A DNA stretch of 64,000 nt, taken from the NCBI RefSeq assembly GCF_029958905.1, contig NZ_CP124614.1:3281674-3345673 (forward strand), written 5' to 3'. The stretch comes from Vibrio sp. YMD68. Its GTDB lineage: Bacteria; Pseudomonadota; Gammaproteobacteria; Enterobacterales; Vibrionaceae. The translations under genes and the position numbers were made by a program. This document shows, piece after piece, positions 9,765 to 18,105 of this stretch (the first letter of the stretch is position 1; each line of letters starts with the position of its first letter). A model generated the notes under the pieces. The model was not told the origin of the DNA. It saw only the letters and a list, made by a program, of their open reading frames with translations, and ran no database searches.

Positions 9765-11124
9765 TGTCAACCTCCGGTGCGAGCTTGCTTTCACTAACGG
9801 TATCGACTTGTGTGCGGTCACCTGAAAACTGTCTTGATAGCATCAAGTGAGCAAATGACTCTATAACGCCTTCTGGGTTGTCAGCCTCTGTAATCGCTCG
9901 AACGACAGCAAGGCTCGAAACACCACATTTCCACACGCTGCTCGCGGTTTTTTGATCAATACCGCCAATGGCCACCGTAGGGTAACCATTAACACCACTG
10001 GAGTAAGGTATGGTGTCGATGAGTGATTGGTATAGTGACAGGCGCACTAAGCCTTGTGGTTTCGATGGCATTTTTTTTGTCGTGGTCGGAAATATATGAC
10101 CGAGGGCAATGTAGCTTGGGTTAATCTGAATAATCCGAAGTAGCTCGTAGTAGCCGTGTGTTGATAATCCCAGTCTTAAACCGGCTTTAGCGAGTAAATC
10201 CAGATTAGACTGTTGAATATCTTCTTGACCTAAATGAACGCCATACGCACCATGCTTTATCGCCAGTTTCCAATGATCGTTAATGAACACTTGCGCGCCA
10301 TAGCGCTCACCAAGTTGAATTGATTCGGCAATTTGTTGCTCCAGATCCAATTGGTCAGGGTCTTTGATTCGAAGCTGTATTGTCGTGATTCCCAACGGCA
10401 ATAACCGCCTTATCCAGCTCACATCATCGACTACGGGGTAAAGCCCTAGGCTTTTCTTTGTGAGACCTGGAAAAGAAACATTATATCCCTGATAAGCCCA
10501 TTCGACGGAGATATTTAATCTAGGGTCATCAATAACTGGAATTGGGAAATATTGATAATCACTTGGCCATGTTTCACGTGAAACACTCATATTAAGCGCA
10601 GCTCTGGCGAGAGTAAGACAATCATCAATAGGAAAATCTAAAGCTCTAGCGGTTATAACCCATGCGAGATGCTGCTCAAATTCATCGACAGCATGCTGAT
10701 ACTTAATCGCCTTAATCGAACCTTCTTCATCGATGACAGAAGAGAGCTGGCCATTAAATACCGATAACAAAGATTTCAACCGCCATGCGTCGATGAAATT
10801 CGAATCATCGCCAATCCCAATAATCGCCATGTTGTCAGCTTGGTGAAGTACATCACCGGATTCACGGACGCTAAGATTTGAGTTATAACGAACAAATAAG
10901 TCAGGAATTAATAATTCTGACGGCTCTACAACATCAAGATCCTCAGAATGACGAACAACCCGAATGTGGAATGGATCTGATTCACCAGACAAACTGAATA
11001 ATTGAGTTGGGCTCACACCCAACTCAATATGGCGAATTCCAAATCCCTCTTTTTCTGCTATGAGTAAGCAGCGTTGCACTAAACCTGTCAGTTCAATGTA
11101 CTGAGATGGGATGAGAACCTTCAA
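9751..11124 (-). CDS. thiE: Thiamine-phosphate synthase ThiE with a long N-terminal extension
   Basis: The C-terminal half (from about residue 230, GLYPVVDDVSWIRRLLPLG) is a ThiE TIM barrel that joins HMP-pyrophosphate and thiazole phosphate. Seen there are the pyrimidine-binding TIQLRIKD, FINDHWKLAIKHGAYGVHLGQED and LGHIFPTTTKKMPSKPQGL. The first 230 residues are an extra domain not present in the 211-aa E. coli enzyme. It contains DCLTLARAALNMSVSRE, which is reminiscent of a ThiD-like kinase end, but kinase motifs are not evident. Four bases separate it from thiC. A perfect parS lies within its coding sequence. Confidence 0.88.
   Translation of the reverse strand: MKVLIPSQYIELTGLVQRCLLIAEKEGFGIRHIELGVSPTQLFSLSGESDPFHIRVVRHSEDLDVVEPSELLIPDLFVRYNSNLSVRESGDVLHQADNMAIIGIGDDSNFIDAWRLKSLLSVFNGQLSSVIDEEGSIKAIKYQHAVDEFEQHLAWVITARALDFPIDDCLTLARAALNMSVSRETWPSDYQYFPIPVIDDPRLNISVEWAYQGYNVSFPGLTKKSLGLYPVVDDVSWIRRLLPLGITTIQLRIKDPDQLDLEQQIAESIQLGERYGAQVFINDHWKLAIKHGAYGVHLGQEDIQQSNLDLLAKAGLRLGLSTHGYYELLRIIQINPSYIALGHIFPTTTKKMPSKPQGLVRLSLYQSLIDTIPYSSGVNGYPTVAIGGIDQKTASSVWKCGVSSLAVVRAITEADNPEGVIESFAHLMLSRQFSGDRTQVDTVSESKLAPEVDNANG
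10570..10585. promoter_or_regulatory. parS centromere site inside thiE
   Basis: A second perfect TGTTTCACGTGAAACA palindrome, 3.8 kb from the first. It is embedded in the coding sequence of thiE (encoding the VSRETW region of the extension), so the site constrains the codons used there. Confidence 0.92.
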
Positions 11125-11127
11125 TGG

Positions 11128-13089
<1,962 letters not shown>

Positions 13090-13197
13090 TTAATAATGGA
13101 TATAAATGCTTGACGGAAAAGATGCTACAAGAGGAACTGCCACTAAAATAGCGACAGTTGAAGGATATAAAACGAGAATAGATCTAGTTTGGTATCT

Positions 13198-13285
13198 TTC
13201 TCTTGTTCCCTTCGCAGGTATTAGCCTGATCAGGTTCAACGGATCCCGAGTTAACGGTCTCAGCCTTTTGGCACTCCGACAAGTA
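13198..13285 (-). promoter_or_regulatory. TPP (THI-box) riboswitch upstream of thiC
   Basis: On the minus strand the leader carries the THI-box landmarks in order: CGGAGTGCC, GGCTGAGA, a short variable stem, then TTGAACCTGATCAGG and GCGAAGGGAACAAG. TPP binding should lower expression of the thiCEFSGH operon. Confidence 0.95.
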
Positions 13286-13357
13286 GAAAGCATTATAAGT
13301 AATCAGATTGTTGAAACCAAGTTAATCTGCTTAAATTTTAACTAATCATCATTAAAA

Positions 13358-13738
13358 TTAACTTTTTATGATTAATTGAAACCCTACCCAGGCTGCGGTG
13401 ACGCTCAAAGCAACGTTAAGTAGCATATTGAGACCCGCTTTAAAAAACGCCCCCTGTTGCACTAAAAGGACGTTATCCATTGAAAAGGTGGAGAAGGTGG
13501 TTAAAGCACCTAGAAAACCAAGGCCTATGATTTGGCGCCATGGCTCGGTTGGCAAGCTGCCATTTTCAAACGCGGCAACTAACACACCCATTGCTAGTGA
13601 ACCAACTACGTTTACAGTTAGTGTTCCATAAGGGAATCCACGTCCAAATAAAGTCGCGCAAAATTCACTTACTAGATAACGAGAGCAGGCACCAAAAGCG
13701 CCACCCAATGCTATAAATCCCAAAATAGAAAGTTGGCC
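13358..13738 (-). CDS. crcB: Fluoride efflux channel CrcB/FluC
   Basis: A 126-aa inner-membrane protein with four helices that works as a dual-topology dimer to expel fluoride. Family motifs are GGAFGACSRYLV, PYGTLTVNVVGS and GFLGALTTFSTFS. The frame extends up to 13789, but ATG at 13738 follows a strong GGGGGGA ribosome-binding site and gives the usual CrcB start. No fluoride riboswitch is recognisable upstream. It stands alone between thiC and the prophage edge. Confidence 0.92.
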   Translation of the reverse strand, partial: GQLSILGFIALGGAFGACSRYLVSEFCATLFGRGFPYGTLTVNVVGSLAMGVLVAAFENGSLPTEPWRQIIGLGFLGALTTFSTFSMDNVLLVQQGAFFKAGLNMLLNVALSVTAAWVGFQLIIKS

Positions 13739-13988
13739 CATAAATCCCCCCACAATAAATATCGGACTATTGTAATCCATTAGGTTCAATTAACGAATTG
13801 AAAACCGTAATGAGCCATTCATATTAAGTTAGATTTAAAACGTTACAGGAGTCACTTATATAGCTACGCAGTGTAGAAGACAAGTAAGATATAGTATCTT
13901 TAATAGAGATATAAAATAGCAGGGATAGAGAGGTTTTAACTCGAATATGCGCAGCTTACACATAGAAAATAAATGCCTAAAAGCAAAA

Positions 13989-14014
13989 AGGCTCTAGCAT
14001 TTCTGCTAGAGCCT
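13989..14014 (-). terminator. Original host terminator of the rrn/tRNA-Trp transcript, displaced by the prophage
   Basis: GGCTCTAGC-ATTTCT-GCTAGAGCC with TTTTTGC on the minus-strand 3' side. It sits immediately beyond the left 47-bp repeat. Before integration it would have lain just 3' of tRNA-Trp; it is now 13 kb away from it. Confidence 0.75.
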
Positions 14015-14017
14015 TAA

Positions 14018-14064
14018 TATGGCAGGGGTGGAGAGATTCGAACTCCCAACACGCGGATTTGGAA
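14018..14064. repeat. Left attachment site (attL), 47-bp copy of the tRNA-Trp 3' end
   Basis: These 47 bp are identical to 27023-27069, which is the 3' part of tRNA-Trp from the anticodon loop through the CCA and two bases beyond. Identity stops abruptly on both sides (A versus G on the left, A versus T on the right). This is the standard product of site-specific integration into a tRNA gene. Confidence 0.93.
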
Positions 14065-14068
14065 AACC

Positions 14069-14276
14069 GCCTAACAACCTTAAAAAACAATCACTTAGTA
14101 TAGTAATAATTCGACAAGTAACGTTATATGCACGCGAAATGACTTTATCTGACAGTGAACAGACTATAAAAAGGCGACTAACGTTAATTCAGTCGCCATT
14201 GGTAATGGTGCATAGATATGTTTAATTTCTACTAACCTATATATTAGACTTGAAACCTTAAACACTTGTTAGGTGT
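14069..14276 (-). repeat. Candidate attC site of cassette 2
   Basis: On the minus strand the segment starts with ACACCTAAC (RYYYAAC type), two bases after the stop of the 189-aa gene. That 9-mer is the exact reverse complement of the cassette's own first bases, GTTAGGTGT, at 14872-14880. The far end is GTTAGGC at 14069-14075. The two arms pair imperfectly (CCTAACAA outer, TATGCAC / GTGCATA middle, GGCGACT / AGTCGCC inner). At about 208 bp it is longer than most attC sites, so the 3' limit is less certain than the 5' limit. Confidence 0.55.
14168..14197 (-). terminator. Hairpin terminator inside the cassette-2 tail
   Basis: Minus strand GGCGACT-GAATTAACGTT-AGTCGCC followed by TTTTTATAG. It would end the cassette transcript before the prophage edge, and it also forms the apex of the candidate attC fold. 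Confidence 0.7.
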
Positions 14277-14278
14277 AT

Positions 14279-14848
14279 TCACCTTGGTCTATTGAGCCGA
14301 AATTCATGGCTAGGAATTTCTATACGCCATGCATTCTCAGGAAGAACTATAAAGTCAAAATCGTAATGTGATCCAGTGCAATATATTTCCTCTTTAGAAA
14401 CCGTAGTCGCATAAACAGCCAAATTACCCAAACCATTAATTTCTGAGTGGTGAGCTGCATACCAAATAGCTTTATCTAGAGAATCGCACCATGACATACC
14501 AAGGTTATGTTTAGGACCGGCACAACCTCTAAATAGAGTGTATCGTGAACCTTTGGAAAATTGATGCCCCTCGCGTATAGGAAAACTCTCTTGCAACCGA
14601 GACTTGGAGCAAACATCAAAAACAGCTTTAAGTTGTTCTAGCGTAGTTTTTGAAAAATTACTTGAATGTAAATATGCTTCCATCCAGTTCGATTCTAGAA
14701 GTTTTAATTCAGCCAAATATCGATAGTTTCGCAAGATAAAGTCAAATCCCTTTTCAGGAATATAACCATAAAACTGCTCCCGATTTAATATAGCTTCCTG
14801 AACATTTTTTGATTCACCTGCATCTAATAATGAATAATCAATATTCAT
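14279..14848 (-). CDS. Cassette-encoded protein, possible ADP-ribosyltransferase-like fold
   Basis: A 189-aa soluble protein I do not recognise by name. The central part has LFRGC (about residues 103-107), then GMSWCDSLDKAIWYAAHH (about 115-132). Several families of unknown function with an ADP-ribosyltransferase-like fold show the same Arg, Ser-Trp and A.WYA pattern. The third catalytic element (a C-terminal Glu) is not clear; FDFIVLPENAW is the best candidate. It has no promoter of its own that I can see and shares the orientation of cassette 1. Function is unknown; a toxin or defence role is only a guess. Confidence 0.6.
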   Translation of the reverse strand: MNIDYSLLDAGESKNVQEAILNREQFYGYIPEKGFDFILRNYRYLAELKLLESNWMEAYLHSSNFSKTTLEQLKAVFDVCSKSRLQESFPIREGHQFSKGSRYTLFRGCAGPKHNLGMSWCDSLDKAIWYAAHHSEINGLGNLAVYATTVSKEEIYCTGSHYDFDFIVLPENAWRIEIPSHEFRLNRPR

Positions 14849-14872
14849 TCATACCTCACAAATTCTGATAAA

Positions 14873-15000
14873 CACCTAACGCCCTGTTAAGGTGTGAGCA
14901 ACGCAATACTGAAGCTCCCGCAAACCACCTTAAACACTAAACACAACGCATAGCAAAAATGCCAAGCGTTGCGAATCACTCTTAAACAGATTGTTAACTG
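14873..15000 (-). repeat. VCR-like attC recombination site of cassette 1
   Basis: Read on the minus strand, the site opens with R'' CAGTTAAC, which contains the stop codon of the 166-aa gene, and closes with GGGCGTTAGGTGT. The arms pair over GTTTAAGAGTGATTCGCAACGC against GCGTTGCTCACACCTTAAC. Internally it has ATGCGTTGTGTTTAGTGTTTAAGGTGGTTT split across two short stretches, strikingly like the Vibrio cholerae repeat. Length about 125 bp is that of a VCR. CAGTTAAC is the exact reverse complement of GTTAACTG at the start of cassette 1. Confidence 0.88.
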
Positions 15001-15522
15001 TTTATGAGCCCCATTCTACCCGCATTTTGTATAAAGATTGTCGCATCGTCGTCCGACAATAGTTCAAGTGGGGTGTACACAACGCCCATTTCGATCAATT
15101 TATGTTTTTGCCCAACTAGGTAGGCAGTACCACGCTCAAACCTCGCCTCAAAAAGGCTCTGAATGCGAAGTGAAGCTGCTTTTGAAAATACCGTTCGAAA
15201 TAGCGACAAATCAATGATTAAGTCATCAACCTCAACCCAAGCGTGACCGTCCCATTTGCCAATTACACCTTCCTTTTGACTAAGTATTGGTTTAATTGCT
15301 TGATGAGCAAAGATCTTAGATTCAGCAACTGATAAACTTCCTGTCACAAAGCGAGTCTCGACAGGCAAGTGATCATTCATCATCGCAGCTAACGTTGCAC
15401 TCATATACAGACAGCTACCATCTACAGGTTTGAACTTCTGAGTTATATTTTCAGCTATATACTGGACTTCTTGTACTAATTCGCTTCGTGTCATTTGAAC
15501 TCCAAATTCTGGAAACAGTTAA
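14880..15522 (-). mobile_element. Integron gene cassette 1 (166-aa ORF plus VCR-like attC)
   Basis: A 643-bp unit from the crossover G|TTAACTG just behind the integrase gene to the crossover G|TTAGGTGT in the attC. It contains a single ORF in the usual cassette orientation, with the attC at its 3' end. The matching ends (GTTAACTG and CAGTTAAC) define the cassette limits to the base. Confidence 0.82.
14994..15494 (-). CDS. Cassette-encoded transglutaminase-like (papain-fold) protein
   Basis: A 166-aa soluble protein. The sequence shows a possible Cys-His-Asp catalytic set: Cys28 in DGSCLYMSATLAAMM at the start of a helix, His84 in WDGHAWVEVD, and Asp95 in LIIDLSL. This order and the GHAWVE strand are typical of transglutaminase-like cysteine enzymes. 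Substrate and role are unknown. ATG at 15494 follows TTGGAG closely. The stop codon lies inside the attC R'' box, as is common for cassette genes. Confidence 0.7.
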   Translation of the reverse strand: MTRSELVQEVQYIAENITQKFKPVDGSCLYMSATLAAMMNDHLPVETRFVTGSLSVAESKIFAHQAIKPILSQKEGVIGKWDGHAWVEVDDLIIDLSLFRTVFSKAASLRIQSLFEARFERGTAYLVGQKHKLIEMGVVYTPLELLSDDDATIFIQNAGRMGLINS

Positions 15523-15525
15523 CGC

Positions 15526-15556
15526 CTATTAGCCGACAGATTGTCGCCTAATAACG
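15526..15556 (-). repeat. Inverted repeat at the integrase stop / cassette insertion point
   Basis: On the minus strand TTATTAGGCGACA-ATC-TGTCGGCTAATAG forms a 12-13-bp hairpin with a central mismatch. It overlaps the integrase TAG stop and runs into the G|TTAACTG crossover. It may be the phage's own 3' hairpin that was used as a recipient site, or the remains of another attC. Confidence 0.6.
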
Positions 15557-16510
15557 AAAATGCTGATTTAACGGATTCAGCTCTAACACCTCTTCTAGAT
15601 GGTCAGGAGCTAAATGCGCGTATCTCATTGTTGTTGTGATCTCACTATGACCTAACGTATCCCTCAACTTCACAATATTTCCACCACCTACCACATAGTG
15701 ACTCGCAAAGGTGTGCCGTAGAACGTGAGTCATTTGGCCTTTAGGTAATTCAATTTTGCTTCGTGCTACCGCCTTGCGAAATGCTGACAAACTGCTTAGA
15801 AATAACTTGTTATCACTGATTGGTTCAATTCTATGCAACTCATCAAAAAGCCAAGGCTTAATCGGAACGCTTCGGTTCTTACCTGATTTCGTGTTCAGAA
15901 AGGTGATCTTTCCATCTTTGATTTGCGAGGGCTTTAAACTTTCCGCTTCGTCCCATCTTGCGCCCGTAGCAAGACAAACCTTTACCACGTAAATCAATGA
16001 GCGATTAGTTGAAGAGGCGCAGGCTTCCAATAACTGATCGATTTCTTCATGAGAGAGATAGCGTAGCTCCCCTTCCCTTTCTTTGAATTGGCGAATCTTG
16101 GCTAGGGGGTTGGGGAACGCAGTAACCCCTAGTCTTTCTAACTCATTAAACATTGCCCTAAGATAACTATGCTCACGGTTTGCTGTAGTTGTACTGATCG
16201 TTTTAGTTCTTTCCTCACGATAGGCAGAAAAGTCTGAAGCCGTCAGTTGACTACCGATAGGATTCCCCAGCCCTTCCGACAATCGATACAACAATTTCCG
16301 TAATCTAACGTGGTCTTTTAATGCTTTCCCGTGCAGCCTATACCAAATGCTGATTAGTTCATCTAGCGTTCGGTTGTCTTGTTGTTTGGCACCTTGTCGT
16401 TCTAACTCTAATTTGAGGCGCATATCCAGTTGTACAGCCTTACGCTTGAGCTTAAAAACTTGCTCGGGTGCATAACTGGATGAATATCCATTTTCAACTT
16501 TTAGCAGCAT
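15548..16510 (-). CDS. Prophage tyrosine-recombinase integrase
   Basis: At 320 aa it has a SAM-like core-binding domain (about residues 45-135) and a catalytic domain with the full tetrad: Arg in ATGARWDEAE (about 183), Lys in TKSGKNRS (about 207), HVLRHTF (about 261-267), GHSE and the nucleophile Tyr in MRYAHL (about 297). It lacks the extra helix found in integron integrases, so it is a phage-type enzyme expected to act on the 47-bp tRNA-Trp core. It is transcribed toward the left end, separated from attL by the two cassettes. Confidence 0.92.
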   Translation of the reverse strand: MLLKVENGYSSSYAPEQVFKLKRKAVQLDMRLKLELERQGAKQQDNRTLDELISIWYRLHGKALKDHVRLRKLLYRLSEGLGNPIGSQLTASDFSAYREERTKTISTTTANREHSYLRAMFNELERLGVTAFPNPLAKIRQFKEREGELRYLSHEEIDQLLEACASSTNRSLIYVVKVCLATGARWDEAESLKPSQIKDGKITFLNTKSGKNRSVPIKPWLFDELHRIEPISDNKLFLSSLSAFRKAVARSKIELPKGQMTHVLRHTFASHYVVGGGNIVKLRDTLGHSEITTTMRYAHLAPDHLEEVLELNPLNQHFRY

Positions 16511-16556
16511 GTCACGTTTACCTTACCAAGCGAATAAAACGAGCGATAACAAAGAG

Positions 16557-16865
16557 TTAAGCACTCTTTTTGTCGTCGGTGCTTTTTTCGACAATGCCGA
16601 GTTCTAATAGGATAGAAAAATCCGGTGCTATCTGGCCGGATTCTGGGAGGGTTTCATCGGTAGTAAGCCAATAGGCGTACTTTTTAAACCGTTCATGTTT
16701 TGTGACTTTAATCATATTTATTTCATTTACCGTTCTTCTGTCATTCTCATAACTTCTTAGAGAATCTATCGAAATATCAGTTAGTTGTGAAAAATCCAGT
16801 TGACTTAATTCCTCAGCGATGCGTACTGCTTTAATTTTTTTTCCCAAGCCCATTGTTGACACCAT
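16557..16865 (-). CDS. Prophage repressor (HTH, CI/Cro-type)
   Basis: A small XRE-like protein: GLGKKIKAVRIAEELSQLDFSQLTDISIDSLRSYENDRR is a helix-turn-helix of the lambda-repressor type, though the recognition helix is atypical. The tail has no peptidase domain. The frame is open to 16925, but starts at 16865 (MVSTMGL) or 16853 (MGLGKK) place the HTH at the N-terminus and leave the operators untranslated. Facing the small HTH gene at 16961, it is probably the lysogeny switch. Confidence 0.72.
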   Translation of the reverse strand: MVSTMGLGKKIKAVRIAEELSQLDFSQLTDISIDSLRSYENDRRTVNEINMIKVTKHERFKKYAYWLTTDETLPESGQIAPDFSILLELGIVEKSTDDKKSA

Positions 16866-16910
16866 ATGTACGAACGTAATAGTCTTACGCTCAATATGTA
16901 CTTTCGTACG
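16866..16910. promoter_or_regulatory. Tandem operator-like palindromes between repressor and early genes
   Basis: Two copies of ATATGTAC-NNN-CGTA: TACGAACGTA at 16869-16878 and TACTTTCGTA at 16899-16908, each preceded by ATATG. Their spacing is 30 bp, about three helical turns. They lie in the divergent control region and are the obvious candidates for repressor binding. Confidence 0.6.
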
Positions 16911-16960
16911 ACCATAAAAAGCCAATTAAGGCTATTTACCTAAACTTTCGAGGATATCAC

Positions 16961-17233
16961 ATGCTTGGAATACCAACACCTAAAGAGCTGGATTTGATGG
17001 AGGCCTTGCAAGGTATGCCCTTGATGCCTTGTTTCTTTACTGATGTAACGACGTTCGCCAAGTCCCACCGCGTGGGGCGTGACAAGGTGTTAAGGCTAAT
17101 GGATATCGGCAAGATTCCAGAGATAGACAACGATGATGGCGGTAAGCGTTATGTCGATATGCTCGAACTGGCGATAAGAATCCGCACTAAGCAATTCAGT
17201 CTTTCAGAGTTGTACGAAGAGGACGAAGCATGA
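16961..17233 (+). CDS. Small HTH protein, Cox/excisionase-like
   Basis: At 90 aa, with TFAKSHRVGRDKVLRLMDIGKIPEIDN, it looks like a winged helix-turn-helix of the MerR/Cox type. Such proteins in temperate phages repress the lysogenic promoter and direct excision. ATG at 16961 is preceded by GAGGATAT. It is the first gene of the plus-strand lytic/replication block and overlaps the next ORF by four bases. Confidence 0.68.
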   Translation: MLGIPTPKELDLMEALQGMPLMPCFFTDVTTFAKSHRVGRDKVLRLMDIGKIPEIDNDDGGKRYVDMLELAIRIRTKQFSLSELYEEDEA

Positions 17234-17394
17234 ATATCAATAAACTCCAGACAGGTTTAACACTGACTCTTATCGTCATGCTTTACACGATGGGACTCAA
17301 AAGCTTTGGCTTTCATCTTGTTGACCTTATTCCTTTAACGGCATTGAGTTGTACTGGCTGGCTGTTTTGGGATGAAAGGAGTGATAAGCAATGA
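17230..17394 (+). CDS. 54-aa membrane peptide
   Basis: The ORF starts ATGA-style on the stop of the HTH gene and ends on the start of the next ORF (CAATGA). Two hydrophobic stretches (TGLTLTLIVMLYTMGL and VDLIPLTALSCTGWLFW) predict a small two-span membrane protein. No family recognised. The chained overlaps on both sides support it as a real gene. Confidence 0.6.
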   Translation: MNINKLQTGLTLTLIVMLYTMGLKSFGFHLVDLIPLTALSCTGWLFWDERSDKQ

Positions 17395-17588
17395 CCCCAC
17401 TCGTTCAAATATTCTCTAACTCAAAGTGTTTACCCGTGGAAAACATTCCAACAAGTGAGCATTCATCTAATTTCTATCGCGCTGTGTCTGAAATGGAATA
17501 CAAAGCTGGAAACCCCGTTTCTTTTATAGCTACCAAAATTGCAATCATTCCTTTAGAGGGTGATTTGCGCATCGTTGTACAGGGGTAA
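17391..17588 (+). CDS. 65-aa prophage protein of unknown function
   Basis: Begins ATGACC overlapping the preceding stop by four bases, with AAGGAGTG upstream. Its C-terminal half alternates hydrophobic residues (IATKIAIIPLEGDLRIVVQG) like a small beta sheet. No recognisable motif. Position between replication-block genes suggests an early function, but this is inference only. Confidence 0.55.
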   Translation: MTPLVQIFSNSKCLPVENIPTSEHSSNFYRAVSEMEYKAGNPVSFIATKIAIIPLEGDLRIVVQG

Positions 17589-17591
17589 GAC

Positions 17592-17762
17592 ATGAACACA
17601 CCTATTCACTCAATTAATATCGACATGAATACCTACGCAGAAGCTAAAGAGCTTTTTGATTACGCAACCAGAAAGGCAAGTCAAACAAACTCTAGCTTTT
17701 GGCTACACGTTCGGAACCAATCACTTGAAGCCATGAACACTCTCAAAGACTTGGAAGTATAG
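17592..17762 (+). CDS. 56-aa prophage protein of unknown function
   Basis: ATG at 17592 lies three bases after the previous stop. The protein (MNTPIHSINIDMNTYAEAKELFDYA...) is soluble and mostly helical with an acidic end, KDLEV. No family recognised. It is supported by tight packing with its neighbours and a plausible start. Confidence 0.5.
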   Translation: MNTPIHSINIDMNTYAEAKELFDYATRKASQTNSSFWLHVRNQSLEAMNTLKDLEV

Positions 17763-17764
17763 CC

Positions 17765-17899
17765 ATGCCTGTTCCCCCACCTCTTGAATTAAAACTGGCG
17801 GTTAAACGCAGCCAATACAAACACGCTCGAACCGCTAAACGTAAAGCGATTATTGAGCAACAAGTTAAGCGCATAAAACGTGAGACCATCACCCAGTGA
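17765..17899 (+). CDS. 44-aa basic prophage peptide
   Basis: ATG at 17765, two bases after the previous stop. It is rich in Lys and Arg (KLAVKRSQYKHARTAKRKA, then QQVKRIKRE), helical and probably nucleic-acid binding. Its stop overlaps the GTG start of the zinc-ribbon gene. No family recognised. Confidence 0.5.
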   Translation: MPVPPPLELKLAVKRSQYKHARTAKRKAIIEQQVKRIKRETITQ

Positions 17900-18105
17900 G
17901 TACCTTTATCCCATTAAGAGCGATCAAAGATTGCCAACATTGCGGCAGTAACGAAGCGTATTGTGAAAAAACCATCTTCCCACGTGCCTACCATAAACCC
18001 GTTTACACCGTGGTTTGTGTTGAGTGCGGTTGTGAGAGTGAAGAAGCGTACACCCATAATAGCGCAATTGAAGCGTGGAACATGAAAGGCTCAGCCTCAT
18101 GCTAA
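17896..18105 (+). CDS. Lar-like zinc-ribbon protein
   Basis: A 69-aa protein with two zinc knuckles, CQHCGS and CVECGCES, and the ending AIEAWN. This is the signature of the Lar family of restriction-alleviation proteins (CPxCGS ... CxxCG ... A..AWN). Lar proteins of lambdoid phages modulate type I restriction; that role here is inferred from the motif only. GTG start at 17896 overlaps the upstream stop, and its own stop overlaps the rep start. Confidence 0.7.
   Translation: MSTFIPLRAIKDCQHCGSNEAYCEKTIFPRAYHKPVYTVVCVECGCESEEAYTHNSAIEAWNMKGSASC

Larger units (their letters stand above)
14075..14879 (-). mobile_element. Integron gene cassette 2 (189-aa ORF plus attC)
   Basis: The cassette begins at the G|TTAGGTGT crossover point of the upstream attC. 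It holds one gene with a 30-base 5' leader and ends at a candidate G|TTAGGC crossover directly beside the attL core. The first bases and the R'' box after the gene are exact 9-bp reverse complements, as expected of a cassette that once closed into a circle. Confidence 0.65.

Noticed and set aside
13738..13860. Fluoride riboswitch upstream of crcB
   Set aside because: The conserved core of the fluoride aptamer is not present in the leader.
14019..14225. 68-codon plus-strand ORF across attL
   Set aside because: It starts in the partial tRNA copy and runs through the cassette-2 attC; there is no ribosome-binding site.
15548..16510. Integron integrase IntI responsible for the cassettes
   Set aside because: The protein lacks the IntI-specific insert and has the layout of phage integrases; the cassettes were probably delivered by an IntI encoded elsewhere.
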